Assembly (NCBI GenBank): GCA_003222675.1
Contig: QHWT01000093.1
Span: 1-44,872 of the forward strand
Direction of reading: 5' to 3'
Length of the DNA stretch: 44,872 nt
From: Acidobacteriota bacterium
GTDB lineage: Bacteria; Acidobacteriota; Vicinamibacteria; Vicinamibacterales; 2-12-FULL-66-21
Below are positions 15,778 to 26,394 of the stretch, piece after piece. The notes under the pieces were generated by a model. It did not search any database and was not told where the DNA came from. It was given only the letters and a program-made list of their open reading frames with translations. Within the stretch, counting starts at the first letter, position 1, and every line of letters begins with the position of its first letter. Both the position numbers and the translations under genes were made by a program.

Positions 15778-17127
15778 TCACTCGCGCCGGACCGATTCGT
15801 TGATCGGCGGCGCGCTGTCTTTGATCTGCTCGGACTTGGAATCGTAGTACAGCCGCTTTCCCTGCCAGTACGACTGCGCCGCCATGATGACCGCCACGGC
15901 GTGAAGGAAGCCGTTGTCGACCGTCGCGTTCGTCCGCGTGTTGCGGCTGCGAAGGCACTCGAACCAGTTCGACATGTGCGACAGGTCCTCGTCGCCGATG
16001 TTGATCGGGCCGGGCTTGTCATCGCCGGGAAGCGTGACCCACCGCTCTCCGCGCGCGACGGTCGGATCGTCCTCGTGATTGCCCTTCTCTTCGACCAGCT
16101 TCCAGCGAGGACTGCCCTCGCCGCCGATGTTTATCAGCGTCGCTTTCTTGCCCATGACCCGCGAGAAGCTGTCGCAGTCGTTGCCGAAGCTCGTGGAGTA
16201 ACTCACCAGGAATGACGGGTACTCGACGAGCGCCTCGAACGTGTCGGGGTTTTCGCGGCCATCGTGCCAGGCGAACACGCCACCGTGCGCCATGATGGAG
16301 CGTGGCGGCTGTTCGTTCATGAAGAAGTGCACGAGATCGATGCCGTGGCTCATCCACTGATCGGGGATGCCGCTCGAGAAATCTTTGTAGAGGCGGAACT
16401 CGAAGTACAGCTGCGGATCGAACGGCCGATACGGCTTCGTCATCAGCCACTTCTTCCAGTCCGTATCCTGTTCGCGGATTTGCTTCACTTCGGGCCGGCC
16501 GCGCCAGCGAGGCCCGTTGTAGTTCCACACGATCTCGTACTTGCTGACGTCTCCGAGAGCGCCGCTGCGCACGACCTCGCGCGCGGCGAGTTGATACGGT
16601 TCACTCCGGTGTTGTGTGCCCACCTGAACGACGAGGTTGCTCTTCTTAACGGCGTCGCGCGCCGCTTTGACCTCCTCGAGCACGTTGCCCATCGGCTTTT
16701 CGCAATAGGCGTGCTTCCCCGCTTCGACGGTCGCCTTCAACACGGGTGAATGCGAATGCTCCGGCGTCGCGATCAGCACCGCGTCGACATCCTTCTGAGC
16801 GAGCAGGTCGTCCAGATATTGAAAGGCGCGCGGCGCGCGCCCGAAGTACTTTTCGCTGTTGGTCGCGGCCCGCTCGCGGTTGTTCTTCCACAGATCGCAG
16901 ACGGCAACGGTCTCGACGTTGTACTTACCCTTCAGCCGCGACGCGATCATGTGCAGCCCGCTGCCGCGGTTGCCCACGCCGATGTGGCCCAACGCGATGC
17001 GATCATTCGCGCCGAGAATGCGGTCGTAGGACAGTGCGCTCGAGGCAAAGGCTGAGCCCGCCACAACTCCAGCCGTCTTGCCGATGAACGACCGCCGGTC
17101 CAGCTTCTTGTCTTCTGAATCCTGCAT
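15778..17127 (-). CDS. Tat-exported Gfo/Idh/MocA-family oxidoreductase
   Basis: 449 aa from ATG 17127 (AGGAAGG ribosome site); the longer upstream frame is repeat-derived. Twin-arginine signal LDRRSFIGKTAGVVAG, then a Rossmann fold with GVGNRGSG (about 50-57), EHSHSPV, the family signature E143-K144-P145 (YCEKPMG), and a C-terminal alpha/beta domain with MSHGIDLVHFF carrying the conserved histidine. These enzymes oxidise sugars or sugar derivatives using tightly bound NAD(P); Tat export with cofactor bound is typical of acidobacterial and planctomycetal members. The next gene downstream is the TonB-type receptor, suggesting joint use of an imported glycan (inference). Confidence 0.9.
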   Translation of the reverse strand: MQDSEDKKLDRRSFIGKTAGVVAGSAFASSALSYDRILGANDRIALGHIGVGNRGSGLHMIASRLKGKYNVETVAVCDLWKNNRERAATNSEKYFGRAPRAFQYLDDLLAQKDVDAVLIATPEHSHSPVLKATVEAGKHAYCEKPMGNVLEEVKAARDAVKKSNLVVQVGTQHRSEPYQLAAREVVRSGALGDVSKYEIVWNYNGPRWRGRPEVKQIREQDTDWKKWLMTKPYRPFDPQLYFEFRLYKDFSSGIPDQWMSHGIDLVHFFMNEQPPRSIMAHGGVFAWHDGRENPDTFEALVEYPSFLVSYSTSFGNDCDSFSRVMGKKATLINIGGEGSPRWKLVEEKGNHEDDPTVARGERWVTLPGDDKPGPINIGDEDLSHMSNWFECLRSRNTRTNATVDNGFLHAVAVIMAAQSYWQGKRLYYDSKSEQIKDSAPPINESVRRE

Positions 17128-17451
17128 GGTGCACCTTCCTGATGCTCGCCGGGGCCCCACCCCCGGCTCCCGCCTTCGCTCGCGCGTTCCCACCGAGCTA
17201 CGGCGCGGCAGGCCGCTGCTCGCGATCATCTCCAGCCGAAGGCTGTCCCGCCGAAGCGCCTTGCGCGAAGGCGGACGGCGCCGGCGCTCTCGGCGGAGGA
17301 TAGTACACCAGCCGGGCGCTGTCGCGTTACCATCGTCAACCTCGGCCTCGCGGGGCATTCGGGAACGCGATTGCCGCCCTGTGGCGTCAAATTGCAATAA
17401 CGGGGTGATTGAATTCCCGACCTATACTCAACTATTGGAGGCCGCCCGCCG
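17128..17451. other. 324-nt intergenic stretch with repeat remnants
   Basis: Separates the divergent oxidoreductase and small membrane protein genes and must hold both promoters. At 17151-17169 it resembles the start of repeat B (GGGGCCCCACCCCCGGCTC), and 17245-17276 is an imperfect palindrome (GTCCCGCCGAAGCG .. CGCGAAGGCGGAC) of a type that recurs in acidobacterial intergenic DNA. A TATACT at 17423-17428 could be a -10 box for the next gene, but no -35 is evident. No gene seen. Confidence 0.5.
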
Positions 17452-17682
17452 ATGCCTTGGGTTATTGCCGTCCTCGTCATCGTTCTCATCGTCGGCCTGA
17501 CCGCCTGCTTCACCATCAACGCCGTCCGCATCAAGCGCCACATGAACAAGAGCCTCAACGCATTCCGATCGCGCCTTGAAGAGGAAGCGAACTCCGTTCT
17601 CGATGGTCTTTTCAACGCCAAACACGGTGACGAAGGTCCGCCGCGTTCGGCGGATGGCTCAGAGGCAACGCCGTCGGAATGA
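17452..17682 (+). CDS. Small single-pass membrane protein, unknown function
   Basis: 76 aa. One transmembrane helix at about residues 3-25 (WVIAVLVIVLIVGLTACFTI), then a charged amphipathic stretch (RIKRHMNKSLNAFRSRLEEE) likely helical in the cytoplasm, and a disordered acidic tail. ATG 17452 follows GGAGG at 17436-17440. I do not recognise the family. The next gene begins 18 nt past its stop and is also membrane-located, so they are likely co-transcribed. Confidence 0.6.
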   Translation: MPWVIAVLVIVLIVGLTACFTINAVRIKRHMNKSLNAFRSRLEEEANSVLDGLFNAKHGDEGPPRSADGSEATPSE

Positions 17683-17700
17683 ACGCGCGACTCTGACGTC

Positions 17701-18240
17701 GTGCCGTTGCTCCTGCTCGCGGCAGCGTTGATTCTGCTGGTTCTGCTCTCGATAGCGCTCCTCCCGTTCTCGTTCGTGCTGCGATATCGCGCGGGAACCG
17801 CGCGCCGGCCGGCGCGCGGCTGGATGGTGACGCTGAATCTCGTTGGTCTCAGCCTCTCCTCGGTGCTGTTCCTTCTGACAGCAGCATTCACGACTCGGTG
17901 GGTACCGGGCGCGTTCCGGTATGCGCTGACGGGATTCGGTGTCGGGTGCGTCCTCGGCACCCTTGGTCTCCTCCTGACGCGATGGGAACCCGGATCGCGC
18001 GCGCTGTACTACACTCCTAACCGCTGGCTCGTGCTCGGCATCACGCTCGTGGTCACCGCTCGCGTGGGTTACGGATTCTGGCGCACATGGCACGCGTGGC
18101 GCGCCGCATACGAACACACCTCGTTGATCGTGGTGTCCGGTGTGTCGGGCTCACTGGCAGCCGGCGCGGTGGTGCTCGGGTACTATGTGACGTACTGGGC
18201 GGGCGTGCGCCGACGGATCAGACGCTTTCGGTCCAGGTGA
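17701..18240 (+). CDS. Polytopic membrane protein, DUF1453/CcdC-like
   Basis: 179 aa with GTG start. Four to five hydrophobic helices: LLLLAAALILLVLLSIALL, MVTLNLVGLSLSSVLFLLTA, YALTGFGVGCVLGTLGLLL, WLVLGITLVV and a C-terminal one. The loop TRWEPGSRALYYTPNRWL before helix 4 resembles the conserved segment of DUF1453/CcdC-like proteins; this match is from memory and tentative. Function unknown. It follows the 76-aa membrane gene with an 18-nt gap. Confidence 0.6.
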   Translation: MPLLLLAAALILLVLLSIALLPFSFVLRYRAGTARRPARGWMVTLNLVGLSLSSVLFLLTAAFTTRWVPGAFRYALTGFGVGCVLGTLGLLLTRWEPGSRALYYTPNRWLVLGITLVVTARVGYGFWRTWHAWRAAYEHTSLIVVSGVSGSLAAGAVVLGYYVTYWAGVRRRIRRFRSR

Positions 18241-18323
18241 CCCGGGCGGGTACCACGAGTGCCTGGTGGGCGGTTTTCAGTACGACGCCAACGTTTCCAC
18301 CCCGGCATTCGTCAAAAGACACC

Positions 18324-20142
<1,819 letters not shown>

Positions 20143-20153
<11 letters not shown>

Positions 20154-20811
20154 CGCGAAGTTTGCCGGGTGGGGACTGAACAGGCCGGCCCGTCCGATGT
20201 TCTACGTGCCGCTCGCACAGAACGTGAACTACAAGGACGACATGCTGAAGCGGATCGAGCGGCAGTCTCATTTCATCGGTGGGCTGATGCTCGTCACGAA
20301 CGCTGCGCCCGGCGCGCTCGAGCCCGTGCTGACGAGGACACTGTCCGAGATCGATCCGAACCTGACGATCACCAGCGTGAGGACGATGCAGCAGCAGGTC
20401 GATCGGTCGTTCGATCAGGAGCGGGCTGTTGCGGGACTCGCGGGTCTCTTCGGGAGCGTCGCCCTGTTGCTGGCGGCGGTCGGCCTGTACGGCGTGACCG
20501 CGTACACGGTGGCGCAGCGGACCAACGAGATCGGCCTCCGGATGGCGCTGGGCGCCGATCGCGCGAAGGTGATGGAACTGGTCCTGCGCGGCGCCTTCCA
20601 GCGCGTCCTGATTGGCCTCGTCGCGGGCGTGCCCCTCGCGGTCGGCGCCGGCCGCCTGATCGCCGCGCAGTTATATGGCGTCTCGTTCTGGGATCCGCTC
20701 GCCCTCGGCGTGGCGGCCGGGTCGCTCGCGATTGCTGCCTTCATCGCCGCGATTTTGCCGGCGGGGCGAGCCGCGGCGATTTCCCCGATGAGCGCGCTCA
20801 GGGCGGAGTAG
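20143..20811 (+). pseudogene. ADOP-type ABC transporter permease, C-terminal part
   Basis: Continuation of the broken permease in another frame: starts mid-motif with VVRDAKFAGWG, then RPMFYVPLAQ, the rest of the second periplasmic core, and the second FtsX unit (VAGLAGLFGSVALLLAAVGLYGV, QRTNEIGLRMALGADRAKV, C-terminal PAGRAAAISPMSALRAE). A GTG at 20146 could allow re-initiation overlapping the upstream stop by 8 nt, but the fragment begins inside a folded domain, so an independent product is unlikely to work as a transporter. MacB-like permeases act in export or lipoprotein handling at the inner membrane. Confidence 0.85.
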
Positions 20812-20935
20812 GGGAAAGACGTCCAAGCACTTCTGTCAGGCTCCGAAACCGCTGCCGAAATTCTTGAGGTACAATCCGCGCGTTCAACGGCTTCAGCGGC
20901 CGTGACGTCAGCATACTCACCTCCCGGAGTGGCCC

Positions 20936-21328
20936 ATGCGCCAAGCCCTCGTCGTTTGCGCGCTCGTAGCTATGACGTCCTGTGGTGGAGAAAGAAGTTT
21001 CACGAGTACGCCGACGAGTCCGACCCGGTCTATCGTCCGGTTGGACGTTCTACTCGGCGAACCCTTACGCGTCGGGACATCACCGATACAGGCCAGAGCC
21101 GTCGCGACCTACAGCGACAGCTCGCAGATCGACGTCTCGAACGATGCGGCGTGGGTCACCGCCGTCGCCGAGGGAGCCGCGACGCTCTCGGCGCGTTTTT
21201 TGGGTCAGACCGGAGCGAGAGAATTGACGGTCGGAGCACATCTGTTCGACGTGCGCGGAACCATAGTCGAAAAGTTCGGTCACCTTCCGATCCCCGAGGA
21301 TCTCGTACCCGAGCTGAAATTCAGATGA
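20936..21328 (+). CDS. Small lipoprotein with Ig-like (BIG2-type) domain
   Basis: 130 aa. Lipoprotein signal peptide MRQALVVCALVAMTSC with the lipidated cysteine at residue 16, a Ser/Thr-rich linker, and a single bacterial Ig-like domain at ~35-105 (ARAVATYSDSSQIDVSNDA, WVTAVAEGAATLSARFLG), a pattern common in surface and adhesion proteins. The C-terminal ~25 residues (FGHLPIPEDLVPELKFR) are not recognised. ATG 20936 has CCCGGAGTGG upstream. Probably anchored in the outer membrane; function unknown. Confidence 0.7.
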   Translation: MRQALVVCALVAMTSCGGERSFTSTPTSPTRSIVRLDVLLGEPLRVGTSPIQARAVATYSDSSQIDVSNDAAWVTAVAEGAATLSARFLGQTGARELTVGAHLFDVRGTIVEKFGHLPIPEDLVPELKFR

Positions 21329-21514
21329 TCTCCGGGCCGATCTGTACCTGCCCCGCGTGTTAGATCGTTCGCGGCAGGGTGTCAGTCCGGCGCGTCTGGA
21401 CGTACGAACCAAGTGAACCCTCGCGCGTCGAAACCATTGCCATGGTTGATGCCGTTACGAGTGTTCATATTCTTCAGGAGCATTTCACCTGTTTGCTGAC
21501 CGAGGAGAGCTCAG

Positions 21515-21751
21515 ATGTCCCGTGCGAGCGCACAGGAGTTTCTTCACGCGTTGTTCGAATCGCTGGATGATCTCCCGCCGGAGTTCGCTCAACGTTTCGA
21601 GGAGGTCCTGAAGAAAGACGACGTGGACCGCTCGCAGGCGATCCGTCAGCTCTTTGAGGATTTCGCCTGCGAGGGAACGGCGCGGGGCGCAGGAGTCCCC
21701 GCAAGCGACCGAGCCGGGGTGTGGGGCGGAGCCCCACGTAAATATGAATGA
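21515..21751 (+). CDS. 78-aa predicted helical protein upstream of zinc-hook ATPase
   Basis: ATG 21515 is preceded by GAGGAGAG. Residues 1-52 are helical and acidic (AQEFLHALFESLDDLPPEFA, RFEEVLKKDDVDRSQAIRQL). Residues ~53-78 (GTARGAGVPASDRAGVWGG onward) are entirely encoded by a copy of dispersed repeat B and are unlikely to be part of the original fold. The stop overlaps the ATPase start by 8 nt, so the pair is probably translationally coupled. No family recognised; a partner or regulator of the ATPase is an inference from position only. Confidence 0.55.
   Translation: MSRASAQEFLHALFESLDDLPPEFAQRFEEVLKKDDVDRSQAIRQLFEDFACEGTARGAGVPASDRAGVWGGAPRKYE
21688..21737. repeat. Dispersed repeat B, copy 2 (inside coding sequence)
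   Basis: Reverse-complement match to 12007-12056. It ends in the perfect hairpin GTGGGGC-GGA-GCCCCAC (21721-21737), 6 nt before the ATPase start codon. It therefore supplies both the last codons of the 78-aa gene and the leader of the ATPase gene, where the hairpin could occlude the ribosome site. Confidence 0.75.
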
Positions 21752-24038
21752 AAAGGTCCAGCGCCTCGTGATGCACGCGTTCCGCGGAATCCCGGGCGAG
21801 ATGACCGTGGATTTCGGCAAGGGCGACAGCATCGTCGTCTACGGCGACAACGGCACGGGCAAGAGCACGATTGCCGATGCGCTGGAGTGGTATTTCACAG
21901 GGGAAATTGGCTTTCTTTCCCACGAAGGACGCCAGCACGCCGTTCGTTACGTCGGTGGCGAGAACAATGGCGTCACCTCGGTCGAGGTCTTTACGAACGG
22001 CGGGCTCGGCGGGAAGGTTGTCCTCCCCGACGAGCGGAACGCCGAGGCGTTCCACGCGATCCGGCGGGAAACGTTCCTCCTTCGCGGACGCACGCTTGCC
22101 GACTTCATCAACAAGACCAAGACGGAGAAGTGGAAGGCGCTGGTCGACATCCTTGGTCTGGACGCCATCGAGAGTCTTCGGGAGGATCTGCAGCGCGCGC
22201 GAAACGACCTTCGCAAGAAAGCCAAAGCCGCGGAGGAAGAGGCGCGGACGTATCAGCGCGCGCTTGCATCGGGATCCCAGGACGTCAGCCAGGACACGGT
22301 TCTCGCAAGCCTGCAGGAGATCTGCCGGATGCTCGGTGTCGATCCACCGCAGTCTCTCGATCAGGTGGAGGATCCGTCGTGGCTCACGGCCGCGGTTCGC
22401 GCCAGTCCCTCTGTATCAGAGGCTTCGGACCGCGAGAGTTTTCTCGCCGAGATCAAGGCACTCAGCGCTCCAGCCTACGACCAGCGTCCGGTCGACTCGT
22501 GGAACGAGCTCGTGTCGTCGGACCGGGCACGGCTTCTCCCGCGCGCCTCATTAGTGCGAGAGGCGAAACGCCTGGTCGAAACTGGATCAATCGACAAGGG
22601 ACACTGCCCGCTTTGCGGCCAGAAGGTGGATCACAAAACTCTTGCGCGGAGAATCGAAAACGCCCTCGAAGAAGTGATGGAAGCGTCACGAGACCTCGAA
22701 CGCTTTCGTGACCCTGTCGCCCAGCAGGCAGACGATCTCGAGACGATCCATGACAAGCGGCGGTCTATTCACGATCGCGCGCTTGCCATGGGGCTCGAAC
22801 TGCCACCCGTTCCCGACATTCCGCACGCCGCATTGAGGGAGAACGTCGACGCGCTCGCGCCCGTGAAAATCGATGCGATCACGAGCGCTCTGTCCGAAGT
22901 CCGCAAGTGGGATCGCGAGGCTGGCAAACTGGCGAGAAAGGCTTCGCCCTCGCAGCCGAGCACGCGCGACACGCAGCTCGTGATGCTGGCGGCCTTATGT
23001 CAGCAGGTGAACGCCTGGCGGTTTGCGGAGAAGAAAGCCGCGCGAGCTGGCCGCGCGCTGGATCTCGCCGAACGCGTGTTCGACGCGTATCAGACCAAGC
23101 AGAAGGAAGATCTGACCGAACTGTTGAAGCGTATCAGCCGCCGCGTCGGCGAGATCTACTCGGCGCTCCACCCGGGAGAGGATCTCGACGCCGTGAGCGT
23201 CGAGCCATGGACGGCGAAGGGTGTCGAGCTGGCGATCGAGTTCTATGGATCGCGGCAGCGCCCGCCGCACGGCGTGCTGAGCGAATCGCATCTGAACTCA
23301 CTCGCGATCGCGCTCTTCCTGGCAATGGCCGAGAGCTTCAACGAGCAGATCGGTTTCCTCCTGCTCGACGACGTGATCAACAGCTTCGACGTCGAGCACC
23401 GCGGCCGCCTCGCCGAGCTTCTGGCGGACGGTTTCTCGGGGTGGCAGCTGATCGTGCTCACGCATGACCAGCAGTTCTTCGAACATTTGAGCCGCCGCGC
23501 GCCGTCGTGGCGGAAGCTGGAGTTCACATCCTGGAGCTACGCGTCGGGTCCGCGGACGACGCAGTATGAAACGAAGGACATTCTTCTGAATGCGCGGGAG
23601 CGGTTCGAGTCCGGGGATGTCCAGGGCGCGGCAACCAAGGCACGTCGCGCGCTCGAGGAGCTGCTCCAGGAGACGTGCGAGGCGCTGTGGGCGCCGCTCC
23701 CCTTCCGGCGCGGTCAGGCGAACGACAAGCGGGAGATCGGCGAGCTTTTCAAAGGCGTCCGGCGTACGCTGAAGGAGCGAGCGAAGCCGCTGTTGGACTC
23801 AATCGAGCCGCTCCTCAAGAACCTCGAGGCGGACGTCGGGGCGACGCTGAACGTTGCGGTCCACGGAAGCCGCGGCCGGCCTGGAACGAGTGAAGTGGAG
23901 GCAGCGCTGGAACGTATTGCGACGCTCGACGACAAGTGGTCCTGCCCGGAGTGCAGGACTCGTGTCTGGCACCGCGGTACCCCCGAGGCCGCACGCTGCA
24001 AGTGCGGCCTGAGTGCATTCCCGCCGGCTCGCACCTGA
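21744..24038 (+). CDS. AAA/SMC-like ATPase with zinc hook and C-terminal zinc ribbon (RecF/SbcC/Rad50-type)
   Basis: 764 aa from ATG 21744. ABC-type ATPase head split by a coiled coil: Walker A GDNGTGKS at 34-41, a helical arm to a zinc-hook CPLC (C288, C291), the return arm, then the signature LSESHLNSLAIALFLAMAE and Walker B LLLDDVINSFD (D542, D543) with the D-loop, and a histidine switch in LTHDQQFFEHL. After the head a ~130-residue helical region (RFESGDVQGAATKARRALEE) leads to a zinc ribbon with C734-xx-C737 and C752-x-C754. No HNH, Toprim or PD-DExK nuclease motif is seen. Such stand-alone proteins act on DNA ends or in phage defence. Followed 17 nt later by a Ser/Thr kinase gene, an unusual pairing. 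Confidence 0.85.
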   Translation: MNEKVQRLVMHAFRGIPGEMTVDFGKGDSIVVYGDNGTGKSTIADALEWYFTGEIGFLSHEGRQHAVRYVGGENNGVTSVEVFTNGGLGGKVVLPDERNAEAFHAIRRETFLLRGRTLADFINKTKTEKWKALVDILGLDAIESLREDLQRARNDLRKKAKAAEEEARTYQRALASGSQDVSQDTVLASLQEICRMLGVDPPQSLDQVEDPSWLTAAVRASPSVSEASDRESFLAEIKALSAPAYDQRPVDSWNELVSSDRARLLPRASLVREAKRLVETGSIDKGHCPLCGQKVDHKTLARRIENALEEVMEASRDLERFRDPVAQQADDLETIHDKRRSIHDRALAMGLELPPVPDIPHAALRENVDALAPVKIDAITSALSEVRKWDREAGKLARKASPSQPSTRDTQLVMLAALCQQVNAWRFAEKKAARAGRALDLAERVFDAYQTKQKEDLTELLKRISRRVGEIYSALHPGEDLDAVSVEPWTAKGVELAIEFYGSRQRPPHGVLSESHLNSLAIALFLAMAESFNEQIGFLLLDDVINSFDVEHRGRLAELLADGFSGWQLIVLTHDQQFFEHLSRRAPSWRKLEFTSWSYASGPRTTQYETKDILLNARERFESGDVQGAATKARRALEELLQETCEALWAPLPFRRGQANDKREIGELFKGVRRTLKERAKPLLDSIEPLLKNLEADVGATLNVAVHGSRGRPGTSEVEAALERIATLDDKWSCPECRTRVWHRGTPEAARCKCGLSAFPPART

Positions 24039-24055
24039 GAGAGCCGCCGAAACTC

Positions 24056-26347
24056 GTGATTGGTAAACAACTCGGTCACTACTTGGTTTTGACAGGGCTC
24101 GGCAGTGGCGGCATGGGAGACGTGTACGTCGCCCAGGACACGACGCTCGACCGTCGAGTCGCGCTCAAGGTTCCCCGTTCGGACATCTCCGCATCAGCCG
24201 ATCGTCTCGCGCTGTTCCGGCGCGAAGCCAGGGCCGCGGCCGCTCTGAATCACCCGAACATCGTGCACCTCTACTCAGTGGAGGAAGCTGAAGGCCGGAT
24301 CTTCATGACGATGGAGCTGGTTCAGGGCCGGAGCCTCCGCGATCTCTTGAACGGAGGCGCCTCGCCTGCGCTTTCGAGAACGCTCTCGTTCGCCGCCCAG
24401 ATCGCCGATGGTCTTGCGTGCGCCCATGCTGCCGGCGTCCTCCACCGCGACTTGAAGCCCGCCAACGTCATGATTACCGACGACGATCGAGTCAAGATCC
24501 TCGACTTCGGCGTGGCGAAGTTCTTCAAACGTGATTCGATGTGGGACCCGGAGGACGTGACGAGGGGGGGAGAGATATCGAGCGTCCGCACGACCGTTGG
24601 CACCGTCGGCTACATGTCGCCAGAACAGGCGCTCGGTAAAACGCTCGATGCGCGCACAGATCTTTTCGCTCTGGGAATCATCCTCTTCGAGATGACGACG
24701 GGGAGAGTTCCATTCGAGGGTGACACACCAGCGGCGGTTTTCGATCAACTTCTGAATCGGCGTCCGCCCTCTCCTCTGATGTTGAATCCGGCGCTGCCCA
24801 CGTCGCTGGCATTGATTATCGACAAGGCGCTCGAGAAAGACCGGGACAGGCGCTACCGGTCGGCGAACGAATTTCTCGACGATCTGCGAGCCATCGACAC
24901 CTCAAATGTTCGCCCGCCGGCGACGATGAGACTTCCGGCCGAGGGCACGAGACCGTCGGCGATCGTCGTGCTCCCTTTCGTCGATATGAGCCCGCAACGG
25001 GATCAGGAGTACTTCTGTCACGGGATCACTGAAGAAATCATCAATACATTGACGAGAGTTCCGGGGCTGCACGTGATTTCGCGCACGTCGGCGTTCGCGT
25101 TCGAGGGTAAGAACCTGGAAATCACTGAGATCGGCAGGAGACTTCGGGTCGGAACGGCTCTCGAGGGCAGCGTTCGAAAGGCCGGGAACCGCGTACGCGT
25201 GACGGCACAGCTCGTCAACACCGAGGATGGCTATCAGCTCTGGTCCAGGCGTTTCGATCGCGAGCTCTCGGACGTCTTTGCCATTCAGGACGAAATCGCC
25301 GCGACCATCGTGAACGAGTTCCGGATAGGCTTTGCCGCCGAGCCGTCATGGAAGCGAACGTCGTTGGACGTCACGGCGCACGACGCATATCTCAGAGGAA
25401 TGTTCGCGCTGAACAAATGGACGGATGACTCCATGCGTCGTGCGATCGTGCACTTCCGCGAAGCGATCGCTGAAGATCCCCGGTTCGCTCCTGCTTACGC
25501 CGCACTTGCGGAGGGTTACATCTGGCTGTACTCCGGGCTGGGGATCCTGCCAGCCAGCGATACCGTGCCGGACGCTCGATGGGCCGTCGAGAAAGCACTC
25601 GAGCTCGACCCGACTCTGGCCGATGCCCAGAAGGTTCGTGCTCTCATCGCGATGAATCACGACTGGGATCGAAAGGGCGCGGAGGAGGCGCTCGCCCGTG
25701 CCCGTCAGCTCGCGCCCGGGTCGGCGTCGGTGCACCTCTGGAATGCATGGCGCCTCGCGCTCCTCGAAAGGCGTCACGATCTGGCGCTCATCGAGTTGGA
25801 ACAAGCTGAGCGACTGGACCCGCTGGACCTCCAGCTGAAGACGCAGATCGGCTACGTTCATCATTTCCATCACGACATCGATCGGGCAATTCAGCAGTTC
25901 GAAAAGGTCGTGGTCCTGGAACCGTCATTTGCTTTTGCGCACTATGCGCTCGGCGATGCGTGCACTCAGAAAGGTCAGTACGACCGGGCGTTCGCAGAAT
26001 TCGAGCAAGCCATTGCGCTCGGCGGCCGGTCGGTGAATCACATCGGCGTCCTCGGCTATGCGTATGCGCGTTCAGGAAACATCAGGCGGGCCAAGGAGCA
26101 TCTCGAGGAACTCACCGCGCGCGCCGCGGAAGGCTATGTGTCGGCGATGTGGATGGCGCTGGTTTACCTGGGCCTCTCGGATCTCGAGAGCGTCTTTCAG
26201 TGGCTGGAGCGCGCGTTCGAGGAACGCGACGGTTCATTGATTCTGATCACGGCGGCAGTCGAGTTCGATCCTGTACGCGAGGATCCCAGGTTCAAATCGC
26301 TTCTACGACGGATGGGTCTCGCGCAACTCGCATCGTCGCAGACCTGA
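24056..26347 (+). CDS. Ser/Thr protein kinase fused to TolB-like domain and TPR repeats
   Basis: 763 aa from GTG 24056, placed just before the kinase fold; GAGAGAG lies upstream, and the longer frame is antisense-like overlap with the ATPase gene. Hanks-type kinase at ~8-278: GSGGMGDVY, K38 in VALKV, HRDLKPANV (D132), DFG (D150), VGTVGYMSPEQ. Then a TolB/FlgO-like domain at ~300-425 (IVVLPFVDMSPQ, FCHGITEEIINTLTRV, RVTAQLVNTEDGYQLWSRRFD) as in class III adenylate cyclase and kinase fusions, and TPR repeats from ~445 to the end. No transmembrane segment lies between the domains, so unlike many relatives it appears cytosolic. Likely a signalling hub; co-transcription with the ATPase gene suggests it senses or controls that protein (inference). 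Confidence 0.9.
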   Translation: MIGKQLGHYLVLTGLGSGGMGDVYVAQDTTLDRRVALKVPRSDISASADRLALFRREARAAAALNHPNIVHLYSVEEAEGRIFMTMELVQGRSLRDLLNGGASPALSRTLSFAAQIADGLACAHAAGVLHRDLKPANVMITDDDRVKILDFGVAKFFKRDSMWDPEDVTRGGEISSVRTTVGTVGYMSPEQALGKTLDARTDLFALGIILFEMTTGRVPFEGDTPAAVFDQLLNRRPPSPLMLNPALPTSLALIIDKALEKDRDRRYRSANEFLDDLRAIDTSNVRPPATMRLPAEGTRPSAIVVLPFVDMSPQRDQEYFCHGITEEIINTLTRVPGLHVISRTSAFAFEGKNLEITEIGRRLRVGTALEGSVRKAGNRVRVTAQLVNTEDGYQLWSRRFDRELSDVFAIQDEIAATIVNEFRIGFAAEPSWKRTSLDVTAHDAYLRGMFALNKWTDDSMRRAIVHFREAIAEDPRFAPAYAALAEGYIWLYSGLGILPASDTVPDARWAVEKALELDPTLADAQKVRALIAMNHDWDRKGAEEALARARQLAPGSASVHLWNAWRLALLERRHDLALIELEQAERLDPLDLQLKTQIGYVHHFHHDIDRAIQQFEKVVVLEPSFAFAHYALGDACTQKGQYDRAFAEFEQAIALGGRSVNHIGVLGYAYARSGNIRRAKEHLEELTARAAEGYVSAMWMALVYLGLSDLESVFQWLERAFEERDGSLILITAAVEFDPVREDPRFKSLLRRMGLAQLASSQT

Positions 26348-26394
26348 AATGGACCATGGCACGGCCGTCACGATAACAGTCTGGAGGCACAGCG

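Noticed and set aside
20865-20880. Promoter with -10 TACAAT before the lipoprotein gene
   Set aside because: TACAAT at 20870-20875 is good but the -35 position (AACCGC) does not match, so not claimed.
21379-21570. 63-codon ORF before the 78-aa gene
   Set aside because: Overlaps the better-supported 21515 start, lacks a ribosome site and family character.
21744-24038. ATPase as a RloC, PtuA or GajA-type defence nuclease
   Set aside because: A zinc hook is present, but no anticodon-nuclease, HNH or Toprim motif is visible and no nuclease partner is adjacent.
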